Positions 31,899 through 41,169 of a stretch of DNA of 52,109 nucleotides are shown here, piece after piece (positions within the stretch are counted from its first letter, which is position 1; each line of letters begins with the position of its first letter). The translations under genes were made by a program, and so were the position numbers. Under the pieces are notes generated by a model. It did no database searches. It saw nothing but the letters and a program-made list of their open reading frames with translations, and had not been told where the DNA came from. The stretch lies in contig MGRG01000011.1 of assembly GCA_001798075.1 (NCBI GenBank), forward strand, positions 136,476-188,584. Reading direction: 5' to 3'. Source of the stretch: Deltaproteobacteria bacterium RIFCSPHIGHO2_01_FULL_43_49 (GTDB lineage: Bacteria; UBA10199; SPLOWO2-01-44-7).

Positions 31899-33303
31899 TG
31901 GACACTTCCCCAACGGGCGACCCATTGGCTTCGGATGTAGCATTGCGGGTAAGCCTTCTCTGCTCATCCGATCGCAGGGTAAACCAGGCACCCACAACGG
32001 CTACGAGGAGAATCACAGCGGGGATGGACCAACTAATGGGCGATTCTTGAGCATTTGTTCCTCCTGCCGGAATCGCAAGAATAAGCGTCAAAAGGCTGCG
32101 CACCATGCTCCCGGCCGACACGATTGTCGCGCGATCCTTCGCTCGTTCAGGGCCTATGAGTGAGTTTACCAAAATATCAAACCCAGACATCAGAAAACCC
32201 GCACTAAACAAAATAATCCCAAGCATGGCGATAAAGGTCGCAATGGGCGGATGTCCAATGAATGACCACGCACTGAAGGTGATAACACTCACGGCACACA
32301 ATGCCCCCATACTGACATACAATCTTCTGTATGTCGCAAAACGAAATGCCGTTCCCCGGTCCTTTCGGGTCCATCGGTCATTGATCCAGACAAAGAGACG
32401 GGCGCCGAACATATTAAGGCACAATATAATGACAGTAATGCCTATCCACGCCCGGCTCAATTGTGCGGCACCCGTTGCCGTCCTCAAATAGATGGGCCAA
32501 AGATGCAACATAAGACTCATCATGAACATATAAGCGCCGTAAACCAGAATAACCCATGAAATAACGGAAGAATTGCGAACGACAACAAATCCCTCGGCTA
32601 TACGCTGACCGATTTGGCGGATGACCGCGGATGTCTGAAGCTTCCCTGCAGCACTTCTTTTGATGACCTTGGGTTCCTGCAGTCTGGAAAATCCAAAACC
32701 CATGAGCACATAGGCAATGCCGGCGCCCACCAAAAAAACGATGAACGGATATCCCTTGATAAAACAAACTATGGACAATACAGCCCCAAAAATTTCTCCA
32801 ATAGACTGATAAACTGCGTATCGCGAGGATAACCACGCATAGGGTATATTGGGATCACATTCATACAATGTGTCCGCGCACCAGGCAGAAAAGGCGCCGT
32901 TGAAGAAAGTGTAGCTTATTGCATAACCGATACTCGCAAGACTTGCCCAGAATATGGTCGTGGAGATATGACTGCAAAATGTTATGGCCGCAAGAGACAG
33001 AAAGAAAATGGAACGAACGGCAAAAGCAAGCAGCGTAACATGGCCGCGGCCAATGGTATCGGCAAGTGCCCCTGTGGGTACTTCCAGAAAAGCGACCATC
33101 CCCTGGCGAAAAGCAAAGAGGAACATCGTGATCGTTATGGCTGTGCCAACATCCACCCCGCGTGCAAAATGATCGTAGAAATAGGGACCCCAGACATACA
33201 GAAACAACCCGTTCATGAACCCTTGACCCGCCTGGACGACGAGTGTCGTAAACCATATCCTCCGAATTTGGGGAGACTTCTTCAAACACCCCTCCACTTT
33301 CAT
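31885..33303 (-). CDS. MFS transporter (cassette 2)
   Basis: 472 aa, twelve hydrophobic helices. The motif between helices 2 and 3 is VPTGALADTIGRG, the MFS signature GxLaDrxGrk. Close in layout to the other MFS protein at 39781 (shared start IWxxTxVVQxxxGFxxGLxLYxxGxxF and EVPTGA). The substrate is not evident. The start overlaps the DHp-like gene by 4 nt and the end overlaps HK2 by 14 nt, so transporter and kinase are made together. Transport-linked sensing is a reasonable inference. Confidence 0.88.
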   Translation of the reverse strand: MKVEGCLKKSPQIRRIWFTTLVVQAGQGFMNGLFLYVWGPYFYDHFARGVDVGTAITITMFLFAFRQGMVAFLEVPTGALADTIGRGHVTLLAFAVRSIFFLSLAAITFCSHISTTIFWASLASIGYAISYTFFNGAFSAWCADTLYECDPNIPYAWLSSRYAVYQSIGEIFGAVLSIVCFIKGYPFIVFLVGAGIAYVLMGFGFSRLQEPKVIKRSAAGKLQTSAVIRQIGQRIAEGFVVVRNSSVISWVILVYGAYMFMMSLMLHLWPIYLRTATGAAQLSRAWIGITVIILCLNMFGARLFVWINDRWTRKDRGTAFRFATYRRLYVSMGALCAVSVITFSAWSFIGHPPIATFIAMLGIILFSAGFLMSGFDILVNSLIGPERAKDRATIVSAGSMVRSLLTLILAIPAGGTNAQESPISWSIPAVILLVAVVGAWFTLRSDEQRRLTRNATSEANGSPVGEVSNAIS

Positions 33304-33503
33304 TCTTTCTCCAACTTCTTCAAAAGGGTTTTGACTTCGTTGAAACTTTCAATGCAAGTCTGATGGAATTTCTGGAGTTTTGGCTCTTCTTTGCTGGTGT
33401 CGATCACATCTAGGAAGGTCTGGAGCGGGCTTAGACAATTCTTGATTTTGTGGAGGATGTCTTGATGGACCTTCGCAGAACTCACTAAGCCCTTAAATCT
33501 CAC
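33300..33503 (-). CDS. 67-aa DHp/HisKA-like helical protein (copy 2)
   Basis: 67 aa, GTG start immediately after the beta-helix stop codon. From residue 18 it is nearly identical to the copy at 23794 (LHKIKNCLSPLQTFLDVI), while the first 15 residues differ (MRFKGLVSSAKVHQD). The diverged start and conserved core argue for selection on the helical hairpin. It overlaps the MFS gene by 4 nt. A decayed third piece is at 49398-49430. Confidence 0.65.
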   Translation of the reverse strand: MRFKGLVSSAKVHQDILHKIKNCLSPLQTFLDVIDTSKEEPKLQKFHQTCIESFNEVKTLLKKLEKE

Positions 33504-34934
33504 TCAGTTAGATAGGTCAAGAAAAAATTGGGGACGACTACCTAGCACTTTGCTACCACGTACTGCGCTACCACGTACTTTGCTACCACGTACTCTGCGG
33601 CGGTAGGCTAAAAGGGTCAAAAAGAGGGAAAGGGAGAGTAAGATACTAAGCGATGAAGGGGAGGCATTAGCATTCAGCGAGGCGCCGCAGCCGCCGGATT
33701 TGACACCACCCGGGGCGCCGGTAGCGCCGATGCCGCCCGCCAGTATTGTGGCTGGGGCTTCGCCGGAAGGAGAGCCAACACCTATGCCAGAGCCTCCGTC
33801 ACTCTTTTCTTCTTCGCCTGGGGCGGGGGGCGGCAGAGACGGAACACCCACAACGCCAGGGGCATCCATGCTGGGAGCAGAAACAACGCCGGGGCCGTTG
33901 AGGTTGAAGCGCAATGAATAGGTAGAACTTCCAAACTCTGGGTGATGGAATAAAAGAACTGCTTTTTTGTCTTTTTTCCCCTGAGTCATTGGAATTTGGC
34001 ATTTCATGGCATTGCCCTCCGCGAGACAGTTGGCGTCAGCAAAAAATTCACGACCTTGGTAGACTTCAAGTCCACTAAGCGAAACCTCTCCCGCTTCTTG
34101 AGGATATAAATCTTTTCTCACCAAATCAATTTGCGCCTTTCCCTGCGAATCAACCAACTCCATCGAAAACGCCGCCAAGACAGGTGGTTCATTATCAGCA
34201 GGCAAATCAACAACACCCTCGGGATAAACCAAAATATTATCATCTGTATTAGCAATTTCCCCATCTTTATTGAACAGGATGGGCAGTTGAATATTGCTGT
34301 TGGCGCCGGCAGCTAATTCAATGCCCTCATTTTGTGAGTATTCGTAATCGTTACTATTGTTATTCATATAAACGCTATTTTTTTGAACTAAATTTCCGGA
34401 GCCGCTGGCAATTTTCACCCCAATGCCGTTGTCGTGAATAATGTTGTTGGGCCCCACTTGCATTTTGTTCCCTTCGACTTGAGCACCGACACCACAATTT
34501 AAAATTTCACTCTCCTGAATTTGGTGACTCTCCCCTGCCAGTTTGATTCCGATTGTATTTTGCTTGGAAGAGCAGGATAGTTTGTTTTTGGAAAAAATGA
34601 TTGGCTTTGAGCCGCCAAAGTTTAAAAGCGGCGCGTTTGTTAAAGTTGCGTCTGTTTTGATGTTTAAGCCTTCAATGTAAACCGGTAATGAAGAGGTGTT
34701 AACAAGTGATAAAGATTTTAAGACATCCCCTGGGAACGTTGAAAAAGAAGTGAAACAGAGCAAAATTGAATCTCCAGTTGAATTTTTATACCTAGAGTTT
34801 TGATAATCATTGAAAGCATTTTCAATAGAAACAGGTGACGTCACCAAAATTTTATTTGGGAAATTACCACAAGGCTCAGCAGCCCAAGAAGGGCTCACTA
34901 GTAATAGACCTAACATTAAAGCTAGAATCTTCAC
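33504..34934 (-). CDS. Beta-helix surface protein with MYXO-CTERM-like tail (copy 2)
   Basis: 476 aa. Signal peptide (about 1-18), parallel beta-helix region and Pro/Gly linker as in copy 1; long blocks are identical (FGGSKPIIFSKNKLSCSSKQ; HDNGIGVKIASG). The GGCG motif, hydrophobic helix and YRRR are present, but translation does not stop there: 15-bp repeats continue in frame as VRGSKVRGSAVRGSKVLGS, adding about 28 residues to the cytoplasmic side. Whether this blocks sorting is unknown. It ends directly at the DHp-like gene. Confidence 0.82.
   Translation of the reverse strand: MKILALMLGLLLVSPSWAAEPCGNFPNKILVTSPVSIENAFNDYQNSRYKNSTGDSILLCFTSFSTFPGDVLKSLSLVNTSSLPVYIEGLNIKTDATLTNAPLLNFGGSKPIIFSKNKLSCSSKQNTIGIKLAGESHQIQESEILNCGVGAQVEGNKMQVGPNNIIHDNGIGVKIASGSGNLVQKNSVYMNNNSNDYEYSQNEGIELAAGANSNIQLPILFNKDGEIANTDDNILVYPEGVVDLPADNEPPVLAAFSMELVDSQGKAQIDLVRKDLYPQEAGEVSLSGLEVYQGREFFADANCLAEGNAMKCQIPMTQGKKDKKAVLLFHHPEFGSSTYSLRFNLNGPGVVSAPSMDAPGVVGVPSLPPPAPGEEEKSDGGSGIGVGSPSGEAPATILAGGIGATGAPGGVKSGGCGASLNANASPSSLSILLSLSLFLTLLAYRRRVRGSKVRGSAVRGSKVLGSRPQFFLDLSN
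33541..33597. repeat. 15-bp unit repeat, copy 3 (coding)
   Basis: Three and a half units of GTACGTGGTAGC(A/G)(A/C)A on the minus strand, translated as VRGSK/VRGSA at the C-terminus of the second beta-helix protein. Confidence 0.8.
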
Positions 34935-35096
34935 GAAGGGTTAGAGTTGCAAACCCCATGCCAAATAAGTGCGTAAGGGCTTAAGCGCGTAAGTGCCTAA
35001 GAAATAAAGTGATTTTAATTTTCCTTGGCGGGGTTAATCCCGATGCTGAGGTCTTTTTTACCCTTTTGCGTATTTCAAAATGAGAAACTCGCAATC

Positions 35097-38027
35097 TCAA
35101 TAAACGGACACCATATCGACAGGAATAATGGGTGCCTGAGTGGAATTAATCAGCTGATACTCAATAAGTCTTTGGACTGTCGTGTAGGATATGCCTCCAA
35201 AGTAAGGCTTCCCAGGGAGACTAAACTCTTGTGTGTTATAGCTCAAAGGAATCGTTCTCAGTTCACCTGTAGAACTTAAACCAATTCTAAACTCGGTTGG
35301 ACACTGAACGGCTCGATCATCCTTATTGTCACCATCGAAATCAGCAATAACAGGGTGACACTCTAGTCCGCCGTAGCCATCTGAAAGAGAGTCGACCTCC
35401 AAAGTATAATAAGGATATCTTGCAAGTTCCCACCTACCACTGCTGATTTTGAAACTTAAATGAAGCCCATCCATAACAAGGGGTATAAATTCATTACCCC
35501 TATAAGGAAGTTCAAAGAAATAGTCATTATTGCTGACCGCATATTGAAATTGAGAGCCCGAGTCTCCGATCAAGCTAACCACTTTACCAACATCAACAAT
35601 TCCATCTGGAAATTTAACGGTAATTTCATCAAAGCCTTCTCTGGTAGAACTTCCACCCCCATAAACAAGATTCCCCGGAATCGGCAAATAAGCCCAGCCA
35701 GGGGCAGCGGCCAGTTCCGCCGGTGTGAGATAAGTCACATTGAGATCAAATGTTTCATAATCACTTCGATTAGCTCCGCCAAAATCAATGCTCCAAATGC
35801 CGTCACTCCTTGCGATTGCTAAGTCAATAAATCCATCACCATTGTAATCTCCAGGCACCGGTCGGCCATATTTGGCCTGCCAAACATCCCTGTTCAATTC
35901 ATCGTGATAGTCCAATGTGATTTGCCAGTCCCAATTAAAAGTTCTAAGTTCTAAGTTCTGAGTTCTAAGTAATTCATTGTTTGTGAATTTGATGTACCAA
36001 ACTCCGTGCTCTTTATCATAAACTGCCAGATCCACACGACCATCACTGTTGTAGTCTTCCGCAACGGGCCAAACCCAACGGCCCCCTACGGGGGAAGTTC
36101 CAAGCTCCAAGTTCCAAGCTCCAAGATCATTTCTTGAAGACAAATCGATTTGCCAGCGATCTTTCGTCCAATTCACGAGGTCTGCTTTTTGATCCCCATC
36201 AAAATCGAGTGTTTTGGCAATCTCAATACCGGTTGGCCAAATGGCACCCGCGGCACAATCATAATCGGATTGAGTGAAGTCAATGGCGATGCAAGCCGGT
36301 TTCACACCACCCGCACAATCACTGGGATTGACGGTTGGATCTGGAATATCTCTCGGTTGTCTTTGCTCAGGAGGTACCAAAACGCATTTGGCTGTTTCAG
36401 GACAGTTGGCGTCACTCAAATCGGGGTGATGATAATTGCAAACAAGCCCCACACCTCTTTGACGCAATGTTCTTCTTCGATCTCCTTTAATCTCCGAGCC
36501 ATTTGCAATTTCTGGAAAATCTCCCTGAATGCCGGCCCAATAATCATCAAAAATATTAAGAGCCGCATCCATGCGAGGTTGCTTGCCAATATTGCAGCCA
36601 TTTTCTCCTTCAGCCGGAGCGCCAGATTGGATTAAAATTTCGCGAACCTTTTCTGGGCTGAGATATTTGTAAGTTCCCATTCTGGTGGAGGCATAGCTTT
36701 GCAAAAGAGAAACGGTGCCGGCAATGATTGCTGCAGCGGAGGATGTCCCTCCAAAAGCGTTGGTGTAATGGGCGTTGGGGTCACCGTTGTTGGGATTGTC
36801 TGGGCCAAACCAATCGAGCCCAGCGCCGGGAAAGCTTGTTGTTACCACACCGGAGCCCCAAGCGAATAAATTGATGCGCTGACCACAGTTGCTAAAGTCG
36901 GCTTTTTGACGGCTGGATCCCATGGAGGCACCCACCATGATGGCACCGGAATCTTGGCGACTCAAATCAGGCCAGTTGTCCAGGTAGCGTGCTGTGTCCA
37001 TGTTGACCCCGCCATTGCCTGCGGGAAGAACAACAGGGACTCCCATCGCGGTCGCAATTTGATAGGCCTCAAAGGCATCGGGATAGAATTCTCCGGCGAC
37101 GCAAACATCACTACTCGCCGGAGCATTACAAGGAGCATATGTTGGGTTAGAATACTGTTCTTCGAGGAGGTGAGTGAAGTTTGCTTGGCGTCCTAAGCCA
37201 CCCCCATTCCTAACCCTTGCAATACCTGCTGCATCTCCAAAACCGGTTCCAACATCTGCTTGAGGTGCAATGCCGGTGATCCCCATTCCATCATCTTTTC
37301 CAACTAATATTCCTAGCGTAGCAGTTCCATGCGAGATAGCTTGGGGTAGTTGCGAATTGGTTGAGTGAATGTGAGATGATTGAGGCAAATCCACATGCGC
37401 CGGGTTCCAATCTTCCTCTTGGTCTTCAATAAATGTATTCTGCCCCCTCGCCCCTCTTACCCACGCATTTTTTATTTGAAAATCATCCAGATAACCTTGC
37501 TTGCTTGACAAATTCGGTGGTGTTGTAACCGACGCCGCCTCGCCTTTCATTTTTGGATAGATCATTTCAAACAACGGCTCTTTCGAGAACTCTATCAAAA
37601 GCGCTTTGGCCTTTGTCCTGTCAGTCTCGGCTATCACAAGATGCCTTCGTAAATCTGGCAAAGATTTGCCAACAACCACTTCAAGTCTTTTTCTTTCCCT
37701 TTCGAGCAGAATTGGATCGCCAAATTGATTGTTGAACAAAAAAGTAGGGTAGCGATCTTTGAGTTGCGACAGGTCATTGGCCGATTTTAATGTAAGCGCG
37801 ATTTCGCCTTTATAGTTCGGTGAGTCGATGGCTTTAATAAGATTGTCCGAGGTTCCTAGTTCGAGGTTCGAGGTTCCGTCAGGGGAGGGATTATTTGATT
37901 GAGAGTTGTTTTCAAAAGGGGTGAAAAGATTTTGACTATTTGGAAGTAAACTTTGCCCCCCACCACAGCTGGTCAACAGCAAAAAAACCAACCAATAAGC
38001 AGTCCCTACCTTTTGGTAAACCTTCAT
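35097..38027 (-). CDS. S8 subtilisin-like peptidase lipoprotein with FG-GAP repeats (copy 2)
   Basis: 976 aa from MKVYQKVGTAYW at 38027, with GTGAGGG just upstream; the longer reading to 38087 lacks this site. Lipobox LLLTSC. Catalytic residues: Asp in EDQEEDWNPAH, His in SHGTATLGI, Asn in PAGNGG, Ser in GGTSSAA. Four FG-GAP-like Asp loops follow as in copy 1. The linker coded by heptamer repeats is shorter than in copy 1 (GAWNLELGTS). The promoter region differs from copies 1 and 3, with TTGACA but a poor -10. First gene of cassette 2. Confidence 0.88.
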   Translation of the reverse strand: MKVYQKVGTAYWLVFLLLTSCGGGQSLLPNSQNLFTPFENNSQSNNPSPDGTSNLELGTSDNLIKAIDSPNYKGEIALTLKSANDLSQLKDRYPTFLFNNQFGDPILLERERKRLEVVVGKSLPDLRRHLVIAETDRTKAKALLIEFSKEPLFEMIYPKMKGEAASVTTPPNLSSKQGYLDDFQIKNAWVRGARGQNTFIEDQEEDWNPAHVDLPQSSHIHSTNSQLPQAISHGTATLGILVGKDDGMGITGIAPQADVGTGFGDAAGIARVRNGGGLGRQANFTHLLEEQYSNPTYAPCNAPASSDVCVAGEFYPDAFEAYQIATAMGVPVVLPAGNGGVNMDTARYLDNWPDLSRQDSGAIMVGASMGSSRQKADFSNCGQRINLFAWGSGVVTTSFPGAGLDWFGPDNPNNGDPNAHYTNAFGGTSSAAAIIAGTVSLLQSYASTRMGTYKYLSPEKVREILIQSGAPAEGENGCNIGKQPRMDAALNIFDDYWAGIQGDFPEIANGSEIKGDRRRTLRQRGVGLVCNYHHPDLSDANCPETAKCVLVPPEQRQPRDIPDPTVNPSDCAGGVKPACIAIDFTQSDYDCAAGAIWPTGIEIAKTLDFDGDQKADLVNWTKDRWQIDLSSRNDLGAWNLELGTSPVGGRWVWPVAEDYNSDGRVDLAVYDKEHGVWYIKFTNNELLRTQNLELRTFNWDWQITLDYHDELNRDVWQAKYGRPVPGDYNGDGFIDLAIARSDGIWSIDFGGANRSDYETFDLNVTYLTPAELAAAPGWAYLPIPGNLVYGGGSSTREGFDEITVKFPDGIVDVGKVVSLIGDSGSQFQYAVSNNDYFFELPYRGNEFIPLVMDGLHLSFKISSGRWELARYPYYTLEVDSLSDGYGGLECHPVIADFDGDNKDDRAVQCPTEFRIGLSSTGELRTIPLSYNTQEFSLPGKPYFGGISYTTVQRLIEYQLINSTQAPIIPVDMVSVY

Positions 38028-38115
38028 TCCCTCACCCTCGCCCAGCTTTCTACTCCCCTGACTGACCCTGTCAAGAACATTCTTCAAAAACCTCTTTTAT
38101 TTCAATAACTTCCAA

Positions 38116-38136
38116 AAAAGGCGTCCGACGCCTTTT
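38116..38136. repeat. 21-bp palindrome, copy 3; possible bidirectional terminator
   Basis: Core AAGGCGTCCGACGCCTT, perfect, between S8 copy 2 and the coiled-coil gene. The adjoining stretch 38137-38195 holds nothing I can identify. Confidence 0.7.
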
Positions 38137-38195
38137 GGCGCTCATCTCCATCATCGGCAGTGCACCAGAAAAGTTGCGTGAAATTTTGAAAAACT

Positions 38196-38582
38196 TCAGG
38201 CTGGTAATACAGCGGATTTCAGGCGGAGAATGTCAACATCATGGCGCTCGACCTTTTCGATGACAGGGTCTAGTTTTTGCTCGAGGCGCTGAATTGTCAC
38301 GGTGTTCTTTTTGATATCCTCGCTGTTCTTTTTGATATCCTCGCTGTTCTTTTTGATATCCTCGCTATTTCCCCTAACAACCATTTCAACAATTTCAAGT
38401 CTTTCTGTAAGTCTTTTCTCAACCCCGTCTATTTTTTCATCCAATCGTTGACCCGTCAGCTGCACCGTCTCAATCACTCCATTCATTTGTGAACGGATCT
38501 CTTCCAGCAACACGGCGTTGTAGTGCTGGTATTCTTTTGTGGAGGCGTCAGGGGGAAGCTTCGATTTTTTGTCGCGGGACAC
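38196..38582 (-). CDS. Coiled-coil protein with NSEDIKK tandem repeat
   Basis: 128 aa from the GTG at 38582; a TTG at 38618 is an alternative. A long amphipathic helix is predicted from about residue 20 to the end. NSEDIKK occurs three times in a row, coded by a 21-bp tandem repeat (38303-38365), adding exactly three heptads to the coil. The end RHDVDILRLKSA resembles that of the protein at 29052. No signal or membrane helix. It lies between S8 copy 2 and HK3. The function is unknown. Confidence 0.6.
   Translation of the reverse strand: MSRDKKSKLPPDASTKEYQHYNAVLLEEIRSQMNGVIETVQLTGQRLDEKIDGVEKRLTERLEIVEMVVRGNSEDIKKNSEDIKKNSEDIKKNTVTIQRLEQKLDPVIEKVERHDVDILRLKSAVLPA
38303..38365. repeat. 21-bp tandem repeat, three copies
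   Basis: TTCTTTTTGATATCCTCGCT plus G, three times with the last unit partly changed. A multiple of three and of seven residues, so it lengthens the coiled coil without breaking its register. Confidence 0.85.
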
Positions 38583-38648
38583 GTGGAGACGCCTAACAAA
38601 ACTGATACAAGTTGGCAAATGGAATTTTTAAGACGTCAAAATGAGAAT

Positions 38649-39788
38649 CTAAGAAGCATTCACAACATTCGGATTACGAACGGGAAGCTCAACATAAAAA
38701 GTGGTCCCCTGGCCGAGTTTGCTATCAACAGTTATAGCACCATTGTGACCATCGACAATTTTTTTGCAAATAGCCAGTCCAAGACCTGTGCCTCCTTGCT
38801 TGCCGGTAAAGAAAGGCTCAAAAATTCTCTCTAAAGTTTTTTCGTCCATGCCTGGGCCAGTATCTTTAAAGACCAATTCAACTCGATCAGTATTATCTTG
38901 CTCGTCATAGATTTTTTTAAGAGAGATAGTCAGCGAACCTGCACCATGCATTGCCTGGACTGCATTTTGGATGATGTTTTTAAAGACGCGCACCAAGGCA
39001 TATTCGTCAGCAACAATCTCCCACGAAACGTCGTCTCCTTCGTCTAGGTCAACATTCAATTTAACCGAGCCACCATTTTTGAAATCGGGCAAAACTTGCA
39101 AAAGCAATTTTTTGGCGTTGACCGTTCGAAATTGCAAGTTTACGGGTCTGGCCACTTCTAAAAGTCCATTGACCAGATTTTTGATGCGATCGAGCTCTCG
39201 CGGGACCGTTCTCACAAAGGTGTTCCTAAATTTTTCTTCCTGCCATTTTTCTTCAAAGAGCTGGCAGAAAAGATCGATACCGCCGAGTGGGTTTCTAATT
39301 TCATGGGCTAGTTCCGCTGACATGCGCCCGATGGCTATCAGTGCTGCATCCTTTGATTTTTCCTGCTCCATTTTGTCGATGTGAGCAATGAAGTGGTTAA
39401 TGCTTTTAGCCAATGTTCCCACTTCGTCTGGGCCTTCGTGGGGGAGCGGTTTTAAATCTCTTTTCCCTTGCGCCATTTGCTCGGTGTCCTTTGCAAGAGT
39501 GGCAATAGGTTCTGTCACAGAATAAGCCATAATGATTATTAAGATAACCATGGAACCAATGCCTAAAATGCTGATCAAAATGAGTGTTATGGTTTGAGTC
39601 AAGAGTGCATTTTGTATTTCCGGCAACGCTTCGCCCATTTTTTGGAGATGTTCTGTCAATTGCATGCGCAATGCAAAAATACTTAGAACATTTGGAAATA
39701 ACAAAAAGAGGGCGGTAATAACTGGCAAAACAACCATCAACTTATTACGAATTGAGCCTTGGCAGAAATGATAAACTTTTCTAATCAT
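38649..39788 (-). CDS. Sensor histidine kinase (HK3)
   Basis: 379 aa. TM1 (about 17-40), a short periplasmic loop of about 27 residues, TM2 (about 68-90), HAMP (about 91-143), HisKA with AHEIRNPLGG (His162), and HATPase with FKNIIQNAVQAM (N box), DTGPGM (G1) and GTGLGLAI (G2). It has no receiver; the separate receiver gene two positions upstream in the same operon is the likely partner. The start overlaps the MFS gene by 8 nt. The N-terminus is homologous to the fragment at 29588-29857. Confidence 0.93.
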   Translation of the reverse strand: MIRKVYHFCQGSIRNKLMVVLPVITALFLLFPNVLSIFALRMQLTEHLQKMGEALPEIQNALLTQTITLILISILGIGSMVILIIIMAYSVTEPIATLAKDTEQMAQGKRDLKPLPHEGPDEVGTLAKSINHFIAHIDKMEQEKSKDAALIAIGRMSAELAHEIRNPLGGIDLFCQLFEEKWQEEKFRNTFVRTVPRELDRIKNLVNGLLEVARPVNLQFRTVNAKKLLLQVLPDFKNGGSVKLNVDLDEGDDVSWEIVADEYALVRVFKNIIQNAVQAMHGAGSLTISLKKIYDEQDNTDRVELVFKDTGPGMDEKTLERIFEPFFTGKQGGTGLGLAICKKIVDGHNGAITVDSKLGQGTTFYVELPVRNPNVVNAS

Positions 39789-41169
39789 AATTTTGCCCTA
39801 CTGGTCGTAGAGGTAATTCTCCTATTTTCTTTTGATATCTTGTCATGAACAAGTGTAATATCAGTGCCAATCCAACTAGTATGCCACTTGGGATAATCCA
39901 GCCTATTGCTGTTGTAGCTCCCGTTTGACCACTAGAAGGCAACATGAGTACAATTAGGAATAAATTAGATAACATACTTGCAAAAGACATGATGGTTGCT
40001 CTTTCCTGAGAGTGTTGAGTCGGAATATAGTTGTTAACCAAAGTCTCATAACATGGGCGCAAAAAACCATAACCGAATTGATTTAAAGCAATTGTGATAA
40101 TAAAAAACCATAGGTTCATTTTCCCATCCATGACTAAGCGGCCTAATAGGATAACCGGAACGGACATAACAAATGAAACAATAATAAACCACCGCCACAG
40201 TTTTACGTTTGGGACTTTTTCTCGTTCTCCATTGACGGTATGAGTGTGATTAATTTGTTCCAAGGTTTTAGCGCCGATGAAAGTCAAGACCAATGCAGCA
40301 AATACAATTAGAAACCAATAAGGGCTCATTCTTCCAGCTCCGAAATTTGTTTTCATCGCAACGGGCCAAAGATATTCCACAACATGAGTTAGAAACATAA
40401 AAGCAGCGTACATCACCATGAGATAAGTAACCGCAGGGTTTTTAAAACAAATGTGAAAACCATTAACGATAATATTTTTCATCCTTGTAGCCGATTTTTG
40501 AAAGGAGAGTTTTCCTTGATGGAAATCCAGAGATTTTGTTTCTTTCATGACAACTCCACAAAAGAAAGCGCATAAGATACAAACAATAAATCCTAGAGCG
40601 AACGCATAGAATATATAGCCTGAGAGATAAAGTGAAAGTCCGATAGCAGCTCCAATAATTTGCGTCAGAAACAGAATAGAGTAAGAACGGGCCAGTACAG
40701 AGCCATGTCCCTCTTTGATATTTCGTTCACGAATGCTATCAACAACCCACGCGATGAAAGAGCCACTATAAAAAGTATATCCAAAAGCAAAACAAAACAC
40801 AGCGAGAAGAGATATTAAAAAGGCACCTGTTACTGAGTTAATGAATGGAACCCACGCTAGACAAAAGAAAAATAAGGAACGAAATACGAAACTCACCATC
40901 ACTGTTTTTTTGCGTCCGATGAAATCACCGATTGCGCCAGTAGGCACTTCCGCAAATAATTCAACAAAGAACATAATCATATATATAAGAGCAGTTAACT
41001 TTAAAGCTTGTGGACTTCCTTCCCCGCCAAATTTCTCGAAAAAGAAAATGCCATAAGTATAAAGATAAAGTCCCAGACTGAAACCCAAAGTAATTTGAAC
41101 AACACGGGTAACCAACCAAATATCTTTAATATCAGGATGAATTCTTTGGACTTTTGGTTTGGCGGTCAT
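39781..41169 (-). CDS. MFS transporter (cassette 3)
   Basis: 462 aa, twelve hydrophobic helices, motif A as VPTGAIGDFIGRKK after helix 2. Paralogous to the MFS protein of cassette 2. It sits between the receiver gene (4-nt overlap) and HK3 (8-nt overlap), so transport and two-component signalling are translated as a unit. Base composition here is lower in GC than in the housekeeping part. The substrate is unknown. Confidence 0.88.
   Translation of the reverse strand: MTAKPKVQRIHPDIKDIWLVTRVVQITLGFSLGLYLYTYGIFFFEKFGGEGSPQALKLTALIYMIMFFVELFAEVPTGAIGDFIGRKKTVMVSFVFRSLFFFCLAWVPFINSVTGAFLISLLAVFCFAFGYTFYSGSFIAWVVDSIRERNIKEGHGSVLARSYSILFLTQIIGAAIGLSLYLSGYIFYAFALGFIVCILCAFFCGVVMKETKSLDFHQGKLSFQKSATRMKNIIVNGFHICFKNPAVTYLMVMYAAFMFLTHVVEYLWPVAMKTNFGAGRMSPYWFLIVFAALVLTFIGAKTLEQINHTHTVNGEREKVPNVKLWRWFIIVSFVMSVPVILLGRLVMDGKMNLWFFIITIALNQFGYGFLRPCYETLVNNYIPTQHSQERATIMSFASMLSNLFLIVLMLPSSGQTGATTAIGWIIPSGILVGLALILHLFMTRYQKKIGELPLRPVGQNYD

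Larger units (their letters stand above)
33300..38027 (-). repeat. Large inverted duplication, right arm
   Basis: Same three genes as 19187-23997 in reverse orientation. Recombination between arms would flip the enclosed genes and swap the kinase module attached to each S8/beta-helix pair. Confidence 0.85.

Noticed and set aside
30036-31997. 653-aa reading of HK2
   Set aside because: The first 33 codons lie within the MFS gene and have no ribosome site; MRFHERLILL begins directly before the first membrane helix.
18959-38195. Prophage or integrative element
   Set aside because: No integrase, phage structural or conjugation gene was found; paralogous duplication and short repeats explain the region better.
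38303-38365. CRISPR-like array
   Set aside because: Direct repeats follow each other without spacers and are translated as a coiled-coil heptad; no cas genes are present in the window.
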